From Solea solea (taxonomy: Eukaryota > Chordata > Actinopteri > Pleuronectiformes > Soleidae), in the NCBI RefSeq assembly GCF_958295425.1, contig NC_081142.1, forward strand, positions 6,466,917 to 6,530,916: a DNA stretch of 64,000 bases, written 5' to 3'. Shown in pieces: positions 16,218 through 32,596 of this stretch. How positions within the stretch are numbered: position 1 is the stretch's first letter; each line of letters starts with the position of its first letter. Under the pieces are notes generated by a model. It was not told the DNA's origin, did not search any database, and saw only the letters and a program-made list of their open reading frames with translations. The position numbers were made by a program, and so were the translations under genes.

Positions 16218-18333
16218 TTATGTGCTAGTGGTGCTCTGATCAGGAATGGATTTGGAAGACTGAGACCCATCTGGTTTTGTGCCTTTTGTCTTAGTTTTAG
16301 CAGAATCATCTGGACCTGTGGACAAGAAACAAGTGTTGAGGACTTGAAATTGTTTTATAAATGGGAGTAGAAAAATGTGCTTCTAAATTTCTTTTAAACC
16401 TTAAACTTAGATTATAGCGAGAACAATTATTTTGCACCACTTTATCCTTCTACACACCATCTTCTAAGAAGCAGCTGTGTAATACAACACAAGGTGTGTC
16501 ACCTGGTTCCTGTTGCTGCTCCATCTGAGCTTCCGGGCGATCACTCCACAAAGAATAATCTGGATTATTCAGCAGCGTCTTGCTCTGTCCACAGCTGAGA
16601 CACTTCACCATGGTGAAGCAAGTCTTTCTCTTTTTTTCTTGGAGGAAAAGGTCAACAAAACATTAAAACGTTTAACTCAATACATTCAGTACATAATGCA
16701 AGGTAACATGGAAAACATTAACGGAAGTAGTTACGTACACTCACTTTTTTGTCTTGCTGTAGCAGTCACACCAGGTATAAGCAAAGAATAGCACTTCTTG
16801 CATAAGGTTCTCTTCACTGATGGATCTCTGCAATAAAATAATAAACATGAATTGATTAAGCTTGTAGAAAGGATGTTGAATAGGCTTATCTGCATGATTA
16901 CATGGTTATGAAATAATTAACTAACAACTAATTATGCCACTGTAAAATATCTTTTTTTCACTTAGGCCCTGCTCTGACCTGGTATTAACATTGTTTGCAT
17001 GTGGATCGCCTTAAGCAGGACATAATACACATGTTATCAAATTGTTCCCGGATGCATCTCCTGTGACTACAAAGGTTACATGTTATCCGGCATCCCTGCC
17101 CTTCATTCAAATACACACTGAATGTTTGCATGAACATAATTATGGTTTTAACTTGTCTGACTGTATGAATGTGTCAGTGTGTTTCAGTGTGCATGAGGGA
17201 CAGTGAGAGATGAAACAAATGAAAGCAAATGGAATCAAAGACATCTTAATCATTAAAAGAAAAAAAAATCAAATGATTGTCAGTGTTGTGGTGGTGGCTG
17301 TAAATTAATTAATGTATGATCACTGATTGGTGAAAAAAAACAACAACCTCCAACTGCTGTGGATAGGAGGACATTAGCTGAGGAGGTGGTCTGATCCGTC
17401 CTGAGGGCATACTGCATTCATGCAGCTCAGGAATGTAAATGGTTTGTATTTAAAGAGCGCTTTTCTAGTTTTGATGACAACAAAACTCTCACACCCATCC
17501 ACACACTGCCGGCACACCTGTCAGGAGCTGGGGTTAAGTGTCTTCATTCGCTTGAATGTTGCCACATGCACCCTAATACCAACTGATTGGGAGACCTGTA
17601 CTTCTGCATGTGTTAAAAAAAAGACAAGATTTGAATACAAGTCCTTAATGGGGTCATATTTTCTTATTTTCACTTGACGGAGGTATGAGGCACAAGCACA
17701 GTCTCAATGTAGCTGGCCACATCTTTTAAGATGTCATATAGTGTTGAAAGGCCAAAACACCCAACTGCCTGAAGAAAAAGAAGTTTCTCACAAAACACAC
17801 CACCTACTGGCACAATAGATGATTACACTAGTATTTACAGAGTAAAATACCATTATACATCAGACTTTCAAGACCATATTTGTTTTTTAAGATAAATGTA
17901 TAGTTTGCTTTTGATATTTTGTTTGGGCTTGATTATAGAGTTAAATTAAAAGATCAGAATATCACCTCATGCAAAGAAACAAAGTTAAGCTTAAAACAAA
18001 GGCATGCAAACACTGTCCATCACATGACAATAACAGAAAATGTTTATTACGGTTCAACTCACTGTCTGAGAACTAAACGTCGGGCTATGGTTCTCTGTGT
18101 GAAGGTGTAGAAACGAGCCAGCTCTACATTTTCTGGATTTTGAGATACAACACAGTGAGCAGCCTGTGGAGATAAAACATGAGGAATTCGTTAAATCATA
18201 CTGAGAGAGAAGGCTAACGCGTTAGTTTAGCTATGTGATTACCCAGTAACTTTAACGTTGCTCTTGCTCGCCTTACCTGGTACAGAAAGTTTAATCTTTG
18301 ATATGCGTCTTTGTCTTTCAGTGGTTGTCCCAT
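16218..18333 (-). CDS. rpp21: Ribonuclease P / MRP protein subunit p21
   Basis: Protein subunit of nuclear RNase P, which trims 5' leaders from pre-tRNAs; it belongs to the Rpr2/Rpp21 zinc-ribbon family. Exons on the minus strand: 18277-18333, 18063-18163, 16745-16827, 16503-16637, 16218-16315. They sum to 474 nt, 157 aa, against 154 in human. The N-terminus MGQPLKDKDAYQRLNFLYQA matches the human KDREAFQRLNFLYQA. The two CxxC pairs of the zinc site are C62/C65 (LCKKC) and C93/C96 (KCLSC). LNNPDYSLWSDRPEAQM matches the human LNDPGHLLWGDRPEAQL. The loop between the CxxC pairs is Lys-rich (five Lys and one Arg around residues 80-85), in keeping with RNA binding. The tail is Ser/Thr/Lys-rich and poorly conserved, as in other vertebrates. 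It is convergent with aqp12. Confidence 0.94.
16970..17110. repeat. Probable old dispersed repeat in rpp21 intron 2
   Basis: The phrase GGCCCTGCTCTGACCTGGTA followed by TTAACATTGTTTGCATGTGG and GGATGCATCTCCTGTGACTA has the look of a decayed fish transposon end. No second copy was found in the window, so this is a recognition call only. Confidence 0.3.
17430..17610 (-). mobile_element. Decayed tRNA-derived repeat, second family
   Basis: This stretch shares the order of phrases with the element at 46108-46318: TTTGTATTTAAAGAGCGCTT and TTTCTAG, then CACACCCATCCACACACTGC, then GGGTTAAGTGTCTTCATTCG and GAATGTTGCCACATGCACCC. It lacks the clear tRNA-like head of the better copy. It lies in rpp21 intron 2. 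Confidence 0.5.
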
Positions 18334-18564
18334 TATGGAGGTTAGACAGACCCAGTACTTTTCTCCCTTATTATTATTATGACTTCACTGACTGAGTAAC
18401 AGTAGCTTTAGCTTTGTAGACAAAAGTTACACTTCCGGGTCAATCCTTCGAAGTAAACGCGAAACAAGACTGGCGGCACACTACGTCAAAATAAAGATAA
18501 TTGAAGTTGCTGCGATCAAGCAATCTGGCACTCGTTTCTTCGTGGTCAAACTGCCTGACGCTGG

Positions 18565-18717
18565 ATTTTAACGCCCTCCTTACAAAGGCTTTTATGGCAA
18601 ACGATATGATTCAATTCAAACGTGGACTCACCGTTTTATTCTGAAAACCGGATGTTAATTTCCTTCCAGATCACAGGCACTTTACCGTAAAAGCCTTTGT
18701 AAGGAGGGCGTTAAAAT
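18565..18717. repeat. 30-bp perfect inverted repeat with 93-bp spacer
   Basis: The left arm at 18565-18594 begins ATTTTAACGCCCTCCTTACA and ends AAGGCTTTTA. The right arm at 18688-18717 is its exact reverse complement, TAAAAGCCTTTG through GGGCGTTAAAAT. The whole is 153 bp, sits about 230 bp upstream of the rpp21 start codon, and has no coding content. It could be a MITE with terminal inverted repeats or a standalone hairpin. No second copy was found in this window. Confidence 0.85.
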
Positions 18718-18936
18718 TCAGTTCAGTCATACACTTATATCAAACTTTCCCTTTAACAAGCCATTTGAGAAATAAAAATGGCATTAAAAACACTGTTTGA
18801 AAGACTATAGAGCATTACATTTCGCTGGGCCTTTGTCTGGTTATTAAGGTTTTCCTCTTATTGACCACCAAAAAAGTTGATGAAAGTGTACACTATTCAC
18901 TGTCACACCCAAAACACAAAACAAAGAATAGCTGCA

Positions 18937-18942
18937 TTTATT
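18937..18942 (-). promoter_or_regulatory. Candidate poly(A) signal for pak2
   Basis: The plus-strand hexamer TTTATT reads AATAAA on the minus strand, about 1 kb beyond the pak2 stop codon. Confidence 0.4.
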
Positions 18943-19923
18943 TTAAGGGCAAACAATGTTGTTAGTCATCCAGATTAAGAAAAAGAAACAGTCAACAAAT
19001 TGGCTTTACCAGCTTTTGACAACTAACCTCTACGATATGGCCACAATTTTTTCTCTGCCAGACTAATTATTAAGTACACAATATACACATGATAAGAGCG
19101 CATTTGTTTAGTCCAGAAGGACACAGAGGGACAGAGTTCAACATACAATACTTACTTTTAATAACAATAGAGAAAGTATAAACCCTGTCAATCTAACAAT
19201 TTAATTTGCCTGTAAGGTGCAGCTCTGACAACAAGAGTCTAATGATACAGGGGGTAAGAACTGGTACAGTAGGTCTGTCAGAGAACAACACAATCACAAC
19301 ACATAATGACAAACGCGCTGAAATGTTTCCTATAAAATGTGTGACAGAAAATGTCCATAAACACTGGTCGACGTGGAAATAGCAAGAGTGTTCATTGAAT
19401 GAGACCATTACAAAACAAGAAGGGGGGAAATATGAAATTCAAGTATCAAAATAACTAAGACACCAACAAGCTGAAAAGGTGAAATTACAAAAGGTAGTAA
19501 AAATCATGGGGAAAAGAGACACAGACACAATCAACAATACATTAGGCAACATTTTGCATTTAAGGCAGTTGATTAAAAAACTAAACTGAACTAGGCGTCT
19601 TCTTCATTCCAAGTTAAATACAAGCCTAGCCCTAACTTTTCACCTGGAGATTCATTGTACAAAACAACTACGACTGACTCTGAAACTAAGCACTTTAGTT
19701 TGACTTGTCTTCTGACAACTGAGAGAGAATAGAGTTCATCTGGACAGCGGTGGAAGTTGTGCTCTATATTTTTGGTCTTCTTCACAGTGAGGTTTGTCAG
19801 GGCTTATAAGGCTGGTGCATCAAGAGTGGCAAGTCACTCTCAGCCTATTGTCTGGCACAAAATCTAAATGGTTGGCACATATCTGTGCACAGCATAGGAA
19901 GGTAGGGTAGCTAGTTTCTTCAG

Positions 19924-24390
<4,467 letters not shown>

Positions 24391-25114
24391 TGCTATGAGG
24401 TTGTTGTGAACCTTACAGAGCTAACTGGGCAGGGGGGGAACACAACAGGCAAGGATAAAGAGGGTGGCAAACAAAGGGAGCGAGGAAGCGCTCACATTAG
24501 CAGGAGGCACGGGTGTGCTCATGCACTTTGAGAGGGTGTGCCGAAAATGACAGCAGAAGAGACAGAAAGCACCAGGCTGTACCTGAAAGACACAGTAATA
24601 ATATCTTAAAGGTCACAGATACAATGTTGACATGATAATTGGCACACTATCTTAAATGTTCTCATCTCTCACAGGTAGAACTCAATATTCAAAATTGCTG
24701 CACAAACTGACTATTTTGTGCACATTAAGGTGAAAGGAGTGTGAATAGGGTTGAACAATTTGGGGAAATATCTAAACACATTTTTCTGACAGACGGATGT
24801 AATAATTTATAGATAATGGCTCACCATCAAAACAACCACTCTACAGTATATTGCAGCTCAAGGGCGAAAACCTCAAGTCAAGAACTGTGTCCAAGATGCA
24901 TGTATTTAATTTTTTATTGTACAGAACAATCAAAAGCTATAATAAATAAAATGTGGCCTAAGTAAGTTGCACTTTTTTTTTTGTTTACAATTGTAATTTT
25001 GATTTTGAAAACTATTCATGGTTGAACCCTGACTTTTTTGAACTCATGATATGGAATATTCTAACCCATGTTTACCTTTTTATTACTCAGAGCTTCAAAT
25101 ATCTTTTTTAATTC

Positions 25115-25405
25115 ATCATTAAGAATGTCCTACAAACATGATAAGTTGCCATGCAACATTTAACCCCTTGAAGAGTATTAAACTGACTAAACAAACAAAT
25201 CATCTTCCAATATGTCCCTGGCTATGTTCCTCTTCCTGAGCCAAGATTATGTTAAAAGGAAATTTAATACAAGTGCAAGAATACCAGCCTCAACAAAAAC
25301 ATTTCCTTAACGTAACTTGATGGCTACATTAAACAGGTTAACCAGCTTAGGTTAATAGATCTTGCACAATTATGAAGCCTGTTCTCTGAAGGTGTCACAT
25401 CACGC
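25115..25405. repeat. Dispersed repeat, copy 1 (internally deleted)
   Basis: It shares with 27690-28110 the phrases ACATGATAAGTTGCCATGCA, CTTCCAATATGTCCCTGG, CTCTTCCTGAGCCAAGATTA and TTATGTTAAAAGG, then the end phrase CACAATTATGAAGCCTGTTC. The middle segment of copy 2 is missing here. Confidence 0.7.
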
Positions 25406-26276
25406 GTTTTATTTTGAATTATTCATATCCCCTGACCTTTTCTATCTGTATGTATTCGTGTCTCTGTAATTTTTTTATGTTTATATACATGTATCTGTAT
25501 GTATGTATATGAACACATTGTTTATATATAAACATAGGAACTAATCTTGAAGATGTATGTGTGACTTATTCTGTGTACTGTCTTATGTTTAGTCTGGTGT
25601 CTGTAAATATAGCTAATGAATTGGGTGACAGCAGAGACTACAGCGTTTATAGTCAAAGGAGTGCGAGCGGAACGAAATCAGTAGACAGTACAGCATATTA
25701 AAAACAACCATTTTAAACCATCTGTGACTGTAGCATTAACATGAGAAATGTTGACAGCTGTATTGTTGCTCTGTAGTTTCTAATGTCGCCAATCGTGTCT
25801 GGATAAGAATGGGAGCTTTAGTTGAATAAAACAACAATAGATGTTGCTCTACTACCGGTACAGAAATGGAAAGCTAACATGTCAAAGTCTCACACTAAGG
25901 CAAACATTTTAGCCGAACCTTCCACAGAACTACAGAACTATAGTTATACCTTGAAGTATTCTCTGAAGTGCCTCTCAAATGAACAACAGGGGCGGCCAGC
26001 AAGCTAAAGTGCTAGCATTGAGGACTGTACTCTAACAAGTGTGCTAGCATTAAGCTAATGCTAGCAAAGGCTACAACAGCGTTTCGTATTAAATGGGAGT
26101 TTTGTGGCTCAGCTAACGTTAACTATGCTGATGGCTTACGTTTATATCTTCACCCTTGATAAAACGAGCACCGCGGATACACTAAACGGAGACGAAACTA
26201 GTAGCAAAACAGCAAAGGGGCTAGCTAGTACAGATGTGCTTTCTGTGCATGCTAATGAAGGAGCAGCGGAGCTCAC

Positions 26277-26420
26277 CGGAGATTCCAAACCAGCAGCTAA
26301 ACTTGAGTAGAACTTGACTCCCGGACGATCCTCCAAACTGTTTGCAAAAAGTCCGTAAATCCGTTAAAACTACTTCCTCTGTGTCGCGGGGCCCTGACTG
26401 TTCCCACCACATACAAATAA
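26277..26420 (-). other. Candidate noncoding first exon of pak2
   Basis: On the minus strand this stretch ends at a strong TCCG|GTGAGC donor and lies upstream of pak2 in an otherwise geneless area with a locally higher GC content. PAK family genes usually begin with untranslated exons separated from the ATG exon by a long intron. This is inference; no cDNA evidence was available. Confidence 0.3.
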
Positions 26421-27423
26421 ACGAGTAAAACCACCACTTTAGCTATTTACAATTCAACTTTTCTTGCAACCTTTTCGACCACTGGATAATTCCGCTATGG
26501 CGAAGGGGAAGCGGAACTAGCGACCCAGCCCTGCATCTGCACTGAATACTGTTTCAAATGAATGGTGAGATATGATTACAGAGTTCACTGTAGTAAACAT
26601 TCAATAGCTGGCCTGGATATGTATTGCAGACATCTTAATTATTCAATTATTCCTCTTCAAAATGTACATTTTAATATTTACTGTGTCATTCTTTCTATCC
26701 ACAGTAAGGCACATGACGTCACTTTACCCATGTGTGTGTATGGGATTTGTTATTACACCGGTCTTTTGTTGATATCAACAATGTATGTTGAAAATAATAA
26801 AATGTTGAGATATATACAATTTCATTATTACAAGTTATCATTCAAGATATGTGGAAGTGGAATTATGACTAGTCAGAATTAAAAAGAAACTTGAATATTA
26901 ATAGTTGTATTTCATTTGTAGATATCAAGTAAATCCCAAATACACGGATGGAAAAAAGAATATGCCCTATGAAAAATGTTATTGTAAAGAACTGAATTAC
27001 AAATACCTGTACATATCCAGACTAGCTATTAAATGTTAAAAATGGCTTGCAATAGTTTAAGGCCTGTGTGTTAAACTGATCTATATACTGTACATACAAA
27101 TGCATAATTTCCATTCAGTATCAGTGTGGGTGTGTGACATTGTATCATCAGGAAGCATTAATAAATGTGGCAGATTTCTCGGTGTGATGATCTATTTGAT
27201 AGACATTGCATATAACAATGTAATATCAGTTCAACATGTAATTTGCCTTGTTCATCTTTGGGTATTTACTTTGGGGTATAAGTATAAAGGGTATAAAGCT
27301 ATATGTTTAATAGTGTAATTCTAAAAAGAAATTATTTTTCTTTTTTGTTGTCTTGTGTGATTGTGACATCAAACCCAGATTAAACCAAAGTTTTAAAAAA
27401 AAAGGAGAGAAATGGCACATTTT

Positions 27424-27491
27424 ATTTATGTACAGTCAACTCTTTTACACAAAATGTATTTATGTACAGTCAACTCTTTTACTCAAAATAA
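27424..27491. repeat. Tandem duplication, 34-bp unit, two copies
   Basis: The unit ATTTATGTACAGTCAACTCT followed by TTTACACAAAATGT is repeated immediately, with a single change (TTTACTCAAAAT). Both copies are within AT-rich intergenic DNA. Confidence 0.8.
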
Positions 27492-27689
27492 ATGACTATA
27501 AAAGGTTGCATGTATGCAAGACTTTGAATCTAACATCAATATTTAACATGATTTTATAACCTGCACGTTTACAATCTGACATTTCTAAGCACAGCAGAGG
27601 TAGAGCAGGATAAAAATTAACTTTACAGTCAACATATAACCAGGTATATGTCTTCACCGAGATACAAATCACTTGAGCACTGATTTTTT

Positions 27690-28110
27690 TTTCTAGTCAT
27701 AATAAAAAGTTCTATTAAACATGATTTGTTGCCACACAACATTTACCCTTGAAGAGTTTTAAATGGAGTAAAAAACGAAAACAAATCAACTTCCAATATG
27801 TCCCAGGTTATGGCCCTCTTCCTGAGCCAAGATTATGTTAAAGGGGACATATAATACCTTATTTCCCCCATTAAAATAGTTCCCTGGTGTCCTAATGAAC
27901 ATGTCAGTGACATGCCTTGGTCTAAATACCATAAGGATGAAGCATCATAGCAGTTCAATAACCCTGCTAAACCCGCCCCTTTCAGAACAACAGAATTGAG
28001 GCCTTCATTAAACATGCTAATGAGGGTTATCTTTATTACTTTGCAGATTAAAATCTAGAACTTTCACAATTATGAAGCTTGTTCTCTCTTGGAGTCACAC
28101 TTTCATCATA
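27690..28110. repeat. Dispersed repeat, copy 2 (fuller)
   Basis: It carries the same opening and closing phrases as 25115-25405, plus a middle segment with AAGGGGACATATAATACCTT, CAGTGACATGCCTTGGTCTA and AACCCTGCTAAACCCGCCCC. It may overlap the pigx 3' untranslated region. Element class not determined. Confidence 0.65.
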
Positions 28111-28191
28111 ATGGAATTGGAATGAACCTGCTAGCTGACAAAACATGACAATAATTAAATCATTAGTTGTTCAGCAAAGGGTATGCCACCA

Positions 28192-29518
28192 TCAATACAT
28201 AGTTTGATGAGTGCAAATGTATTTGGTCAGCACCACACAACAGATCATTGTGACCAGAAGAGTTCCTCCACATACCGGTATCACCATAGACCCATCACCG
28301 ACTGGGAACTGTAATTTCTTGGGGCCATGCTTCTACAAGAAACAAGATATTTTTTAATAAATCAAAGGGAAAAGGAACGACAAATATTTGATACAATAAA
28401 ATTATTTTTTTTTTTATTCAAGACTTTGAGAAAATTCACCTGATAATACTGGATTTTAAACCAAGAACATGTGCTTGAATTGTCAACAGTGCAGGGCGCA
28501 TCCACAACAGTGTTAGGCTCTAAGCTATTGAGATGCAAACCTTGAGGAAAGAAAGACTTTAAATTAAAGTATATTTATAAATACAAATACTGAAGAACAC
28601 ACTCATATAAATGACCACAGAATAAATATGACTCACTTACATTTGTCATTCTGCAGCAGCAGTTCTGGCGCATGTATGTCAACAGATGTAAAAGTTTTTC
28701 CAACAGCAGAGGGCTCATGGTAGCGGCCATGTATTGGGATTGTGAATTTTACCCGTCTGGGTGTTGAATCAGCAGGAGTGGGATACACGTAGGAGACAAA
28801 TCCTGATGTCTTGTGAGCAGGTACCTCAAGGTCAATGGCTGAATCTAGTAATATCTTACAAAAAGTAAAAACATGTATAGTTTATCTGAACAAATTGCTG
28901 GGGTATTAGTCAAATGTAACAGGAATTTGTGCATATGTGTGTCACCTGCCAACCCCCTTGATGTTTCAGGGATGCAAGTTGATATGGATCAATAAAGACC
29001 CCTCTTGGCCATTGATACACCAGCAAGACTCTCACTCCACTGGGCACAGCAGGACTGAGCTCAACTGTGGTCGTCACCTCCCTAAACACGACAAAAACAC
29101 TTAATCATTTAATTCACAATAAACCTCAAACATTGTTCAGTAAGTCTACTCAGCCAGTACCTGTGGAAACCCTGTTTGGAAATCTCCACTGACAATGATG
29201 TAGATTCAAGCCACAGTTTAAGATCACAATAGTCCACTTCTTTCTCATCTGTAAAAATGTGCAGGTTACATTAAATACCACAAACTATAGAATGCACTTT
29301 TTTATTTAACATACGTAGGCATTTATGACTGATTGTACTAGTTTAACTTAATACATGGTAATTATAAGCAACAGTTTAGCCAGCCCTGTCAGAAACTGAA
29401 TTCTCAATTTTGGTAAGAAAGTTAGTTAGAAAGTGTGGCATTATACCTTACCCTTTTCGATTAAACAATGACATGTTGCTAAACAAGTCAAAACAAAGGT
29501 CAATCTAACCCAATACAT
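28192..29518 (-). CDS. pigx: GPI mannosyltransferase I stabilising subunit PIG-X
   Basis: PIG-X is an ER type I membrane protein that binds and stabilises PIG-M, the enzyme adding the first mannose to GPI-anchor precursors; it is the homologue of yeast Pbn1. Exons, minus strand: 29452-29518, 29161-29248, 28946-29081, 28641-28854, 28440-28540, 28192-28332. They sum to 747 nt, 248 aa. The N-terminus MYWVRLTFVLTCLATC is a signal peptide. Conserved landmarks are WPRGVFIDPYQLASL (family pattern LP.GLFVDPYELASL), the PIHGRYHEPS motif near residue 140 (family PVHCRYHRP), and the Cys-containing APCTVDNSSTCSWFKIQYY. One C-terminal membrane segment lies near 217-238 (MVIPVCGGTLLVTMICCVVL), with a short KYICTHQTMY tail. 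It is head-to-head with cep19, 527 bp between start codons. The PAK2-PIGX-CEP19 order is as in human 3q29. Confidence 0.93.
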
Positions 29519-30045
29519 CAAAAAGTGAATTGCTATCAATTGATTTAAGTCCAGTTTATAGTGTTTATCTCTTTACGACTAGATTACTGCCGGGCTGAGT
29601 CCTATATCCGGAAATAATGTACTTCCGGGCTTCTCGCAGTACAAGGAAGGACCGTTTTGTGGTTCCAGGGTATCTACCACAAGTGCCTGATTAGAAATAG
29701 AAAAAACAAAACATTAAACGATCCAAAGCAACACATATAAAATGTCATACGTATACAGTTGTAAGTAAAGAAAAAATATCGATTGCAAGCAAAATAGTTC
29801 TTTAAAAAAATATTTTGTGTAAATATATTCAGGCTTTGATATAAACCAAAGTAGTAGCTCCCCGTTTAGAAACAACATGCAACGGTAATCTCTGAAGCCA
29901 CTAATGTTTGTATCACTTTAGATGTATTGCTTAAAAGATAACGTAAGTTAGCAATTGTTATGGCTAAACTACTATAGTCGTTTGCCGTTGGACACCAAGC
30001 GAAGAGCAGTTTACATTTAGTTTGCCTGGAAATTATAAAGAGAGG
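29519..30045. promoter_or_regulatory. Shared (bidirectional) promoter region of pigx and cep19
   Basis: The start codons of pigx (minus) and cep19 (plus) are 527 bp apart with no other gene between them. No TATA box is placed convincingly on either side, which fits a dispersed housekeeping-type promoter. A cluster of CCGG/CCGGG sites lies at about 29588-29632 near the pigx end. Confidence 0.6.
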
Positions 30046-31068
30046 ATGCGTTTCAAGGCAAAGCGTTGTGGAGTGCTGTTCTCTCCTCCTTCCATTGTTT
30101 TAATTTATCAACACACGGAAACCAAGAAAGTACGAAAGAGAATAATACCTGTGCGAAATTTCTCAAAGTACTCAGGTAAGGCAATATTATCATTATTATG
30201 CAACCTAAAGTCACTAATAAACTCATACGGCAACATGAGTCTGAGATATCAGCATGAAATTGTAATAATTCGTCCAATGTACATTTATTGTTTACTAGAC
30301 ATAGAGGACAAATGTGTAAACAAATCCCCAAACTGGAGCGCTTAGGCTATTCACTGTGTTAATTTGATTTACTGCAGTTTAGTGTGAATATTCTCTTCCT
30401 GTCCAGTTAGTTGCATAGTCATATTGTGACAATGCAATATCTTTTTTTTTTTTTTTAATCAAGGGGCAATTTGTTGTACGGTCAACACACATTTTTCCCC
30501 TTATCTGAAAAATGTTACAACTTATAAGTATACCAAAATGTATTACCTTCAATGAACATACATTGAAGACTAAGTCTGACTCTCCAACCTACACTTTGTG
30601 TTTGCACAACAGTGCTTACAATCTGCAAAGTGAACTGTGTAATGACCTCTCAATTCAATCAATCCCCATAACTTTTTTCCTCCAGTTTGAATCCTTGTTT
30701 CCTTCTCGCCTTTATTTCCAGACTACAGCATGGCAGCTGAAAGACTAAAGAACCATCCTCGGCACAGGGACTACCTGGAGAGTGTGTCTCAGAGCCAGCT
30801 GGAGAAGCTTCATATCATCCTGCGAGATCACATGCAGGGCTTCAGCCTGGAGCATAGCCTCGCCTCATTCCACTTGGACCCCGATGAAGACCTAAACAAA
30901 CTGGATGATGAAGAGCTGACTCGCAAGAAAGGCCAGATGGATGAACTCTTTGAAAAGAACCGCAAGCACAAAGATGATCCTGGATTTGTTTATGACATAG
31001 AAGTGAACTTCACCAAGCCCGTTATAGAAAAGTGCAGCTGGGATGAGGAGTCGGATGATGAATTTTAG
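30046..31068 (+). CDS. cep19: Centrosomal protein of 19 kDa
   Basis: CEP19 localises to the mother centriole and basal body and recruits RABL2 and IFT-B for ciliogenesis; human mutations cause morbid obesity (family knowledge). Two coding exons, 30046-30175 and 30722-31068, sum to 477 nt, 158 aa (human about 163). Exon 1: MRFKAKRCGVLFSPPSIVLI and IIPVRNFSKYS, matching human AKKCGIRFQPPAIILIY and IMPVRNFSKFS. Exon 2: RLKNHPRHRDYLESVS, DPDEDLNKLDDEELTRKK, MDELFEKNRKHKDDPGFVYD and the acidic C-terminus SWDEESDDEF. The ATG at 30046 is chosen because it aligns with the family start; an in-frame TTG lies 24 nt upstream. The start region is directly opposite pigx. Confidence 0.95.
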
Positions 31069-32596
31069 GGTTGTCAGATGGAAAGAAATAAGTCTTTATT
31101 ATATAAAAACTAAATGTGATATTGGTCTTGAAAGAGCACTGAAAGAAAAGTGTAATGTGTTACTGTTTTTCAGTGCCACAGATAAAATATATCTTGATTG
31201 TTCACAAGAGTTAAGTCTGTTTTCATTATGAATTTTTTTTTCTGTGTACACATAGTGTTTACAGTAATACATTCATATTCAGATTTATACCCAATGTGTG
31301 GTCATCTTAATTTCATCTTTTGTTTATATGCCTTTTCTAGTAACTGCCACTAGTAGACACTGTGGCAAGAGGGAGTGGTATAAAAAGAGAGAGCTGCTGT
31401 TGGTTCAGACCTCACAGAAGATTATGTGTAAATCCCAGAGTGTCACACATACACTTAGGTTCTTGTAATGAACTGTGCCATGGATGACAAGATGGTACAA
31501 AGCAGTGTTTGTGAGTGACATTTTAAACACATTTTGTGATACATTTCAAAATGGAAAGAAAGAAAAAAAGCATGAATAATAGCGAATATTTATTTGGTAT
31601 AAAATACTGAGTTTTTTTTTTTTTTTATAAAATACAAAGACTTTGGCTCTTATTTGTGGCTTACACCTACATGAAGGGTATTCACAGTTGAATATGAAAG
31701 ACGCTAAAATATTTTTAAATAAAATTTGCCTGTTCTCTCCATTAAGTAATTCAACAAATATATCTTTGGGAGAAAAAAATGCTTCCACAAAATATTCATA
31801 TAAAATAAAATATATTTATATATGTCTATATTTCCATTTGTTTGAAGGGATGTACTATGGCTAAGTTTAGATAGGAAACCGAGCCTGCACTATCAAACCT
31901 CTTTCAGGGAAAATTTCATTTAAAGTGCTCCAATACCTCATTAAGTGACACTGACTGACTGATCATTAGTACCACAATACATTCAAAGATGTCCCAGGGT
32001 TTTTTGTTTTTTTAAAAAAATTAGATTGCTTTGCTCATTTGGTTTAACTTACATTAATTGCAGTGGTGATGTGTTCACTAAGGAGGTAGATCTGAAATTC
32101 TGACACATAATTCTTTTTACCTCCCATTATTTGGGTGGTTTGGGTTAAAATGGTTTTCTCAGCAGGCTGTTAATTTATTTAAAATAGTTCTTTATAAAAA
32201 AAATGACATTTCAAGTATACTAAAGCCACAATCCAGGATTTTTGAGTATGTTAGTAGAGTATAGATGTTTAGTATAGAATAAGACCGATTGGCAATCATA
32301 CTAGACCGACCAATTAATCCAGAGAACACAAATAATATATGCTGTAGGTGAATAAATTATTTGAAATCTAATGGAATTGAGTCATGATCCAATCCAGTAG
32401 ATAATATTGGATAATGTTACAAGAGGTGAAGCTATACTCCAAATCCGGATTAGGCTTTTGAAAAAATAAAAACAAAAGTATGACTCACCATTTCTATGGA
32501 GAGTAATAGAAAAACGAAATATACATATATTGTATATATTACACTATTAAACTACAAAAGATATGAACATTAACATTTTCTGAAAATAGGGAAAGC
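31069..32596. other. Convergent 3' UTRs of cep19 and ing5
   Basis: This AT-rich strip contains no gene. The left end is the cep19 3' untranslated region. The right end is probably a long ing5 3' untranslated region on the minus strand, with a minus-strand AATAAA at 31589-31594. Long homopolymer T and A runs are present near 31612 and 32010. Confidence 0.5.
31589..31594 (-). promoter_or_regulatory. Candidate poly(A) signal for ing5
   Basis: TTTATT on the plus strand reads AATAAA on the minus strand, about 1 kb past the ing5 stop codon. Confidence 0.35.

Larger units (their letters stand above)
18334..19923. other. rpp21 promoter side and pak2 3' UTR
   Basis: The left end holds the rpp21 promoter (minus strand) and a 30-bp perfect inverted repeat at 18565-18717. 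The right part, from about 18910, is probably the pak2 3' untranslated region on the minus strand, bounded by a minus-strand AATAAA at 18937-18942. No supportable coding frame is present. Confidence 0.55.
24391..28191. other. pak2 5' region, intergenic DNA, pigx 3' UTR
   Basis: A second exon acceptor for pak2 may lie at 24582 (tctttcag on the minus strand), placing 5' untranslated sequence at 24391-24582. A candidate noncoding first exon lies at about 26277-26420, with a TCCG|GTGAGC donor on the minus strand. Beyond it is AT-rich intergenic DNA holding a pair of related dispersed repeats (25115-25405 and 27690-28110) and a short tandem duplication (27424-27491). The last stretch before 28192 is the probable pigx 3' untranslated region. 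No other protein gene is supported. Confidence 0.5.
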
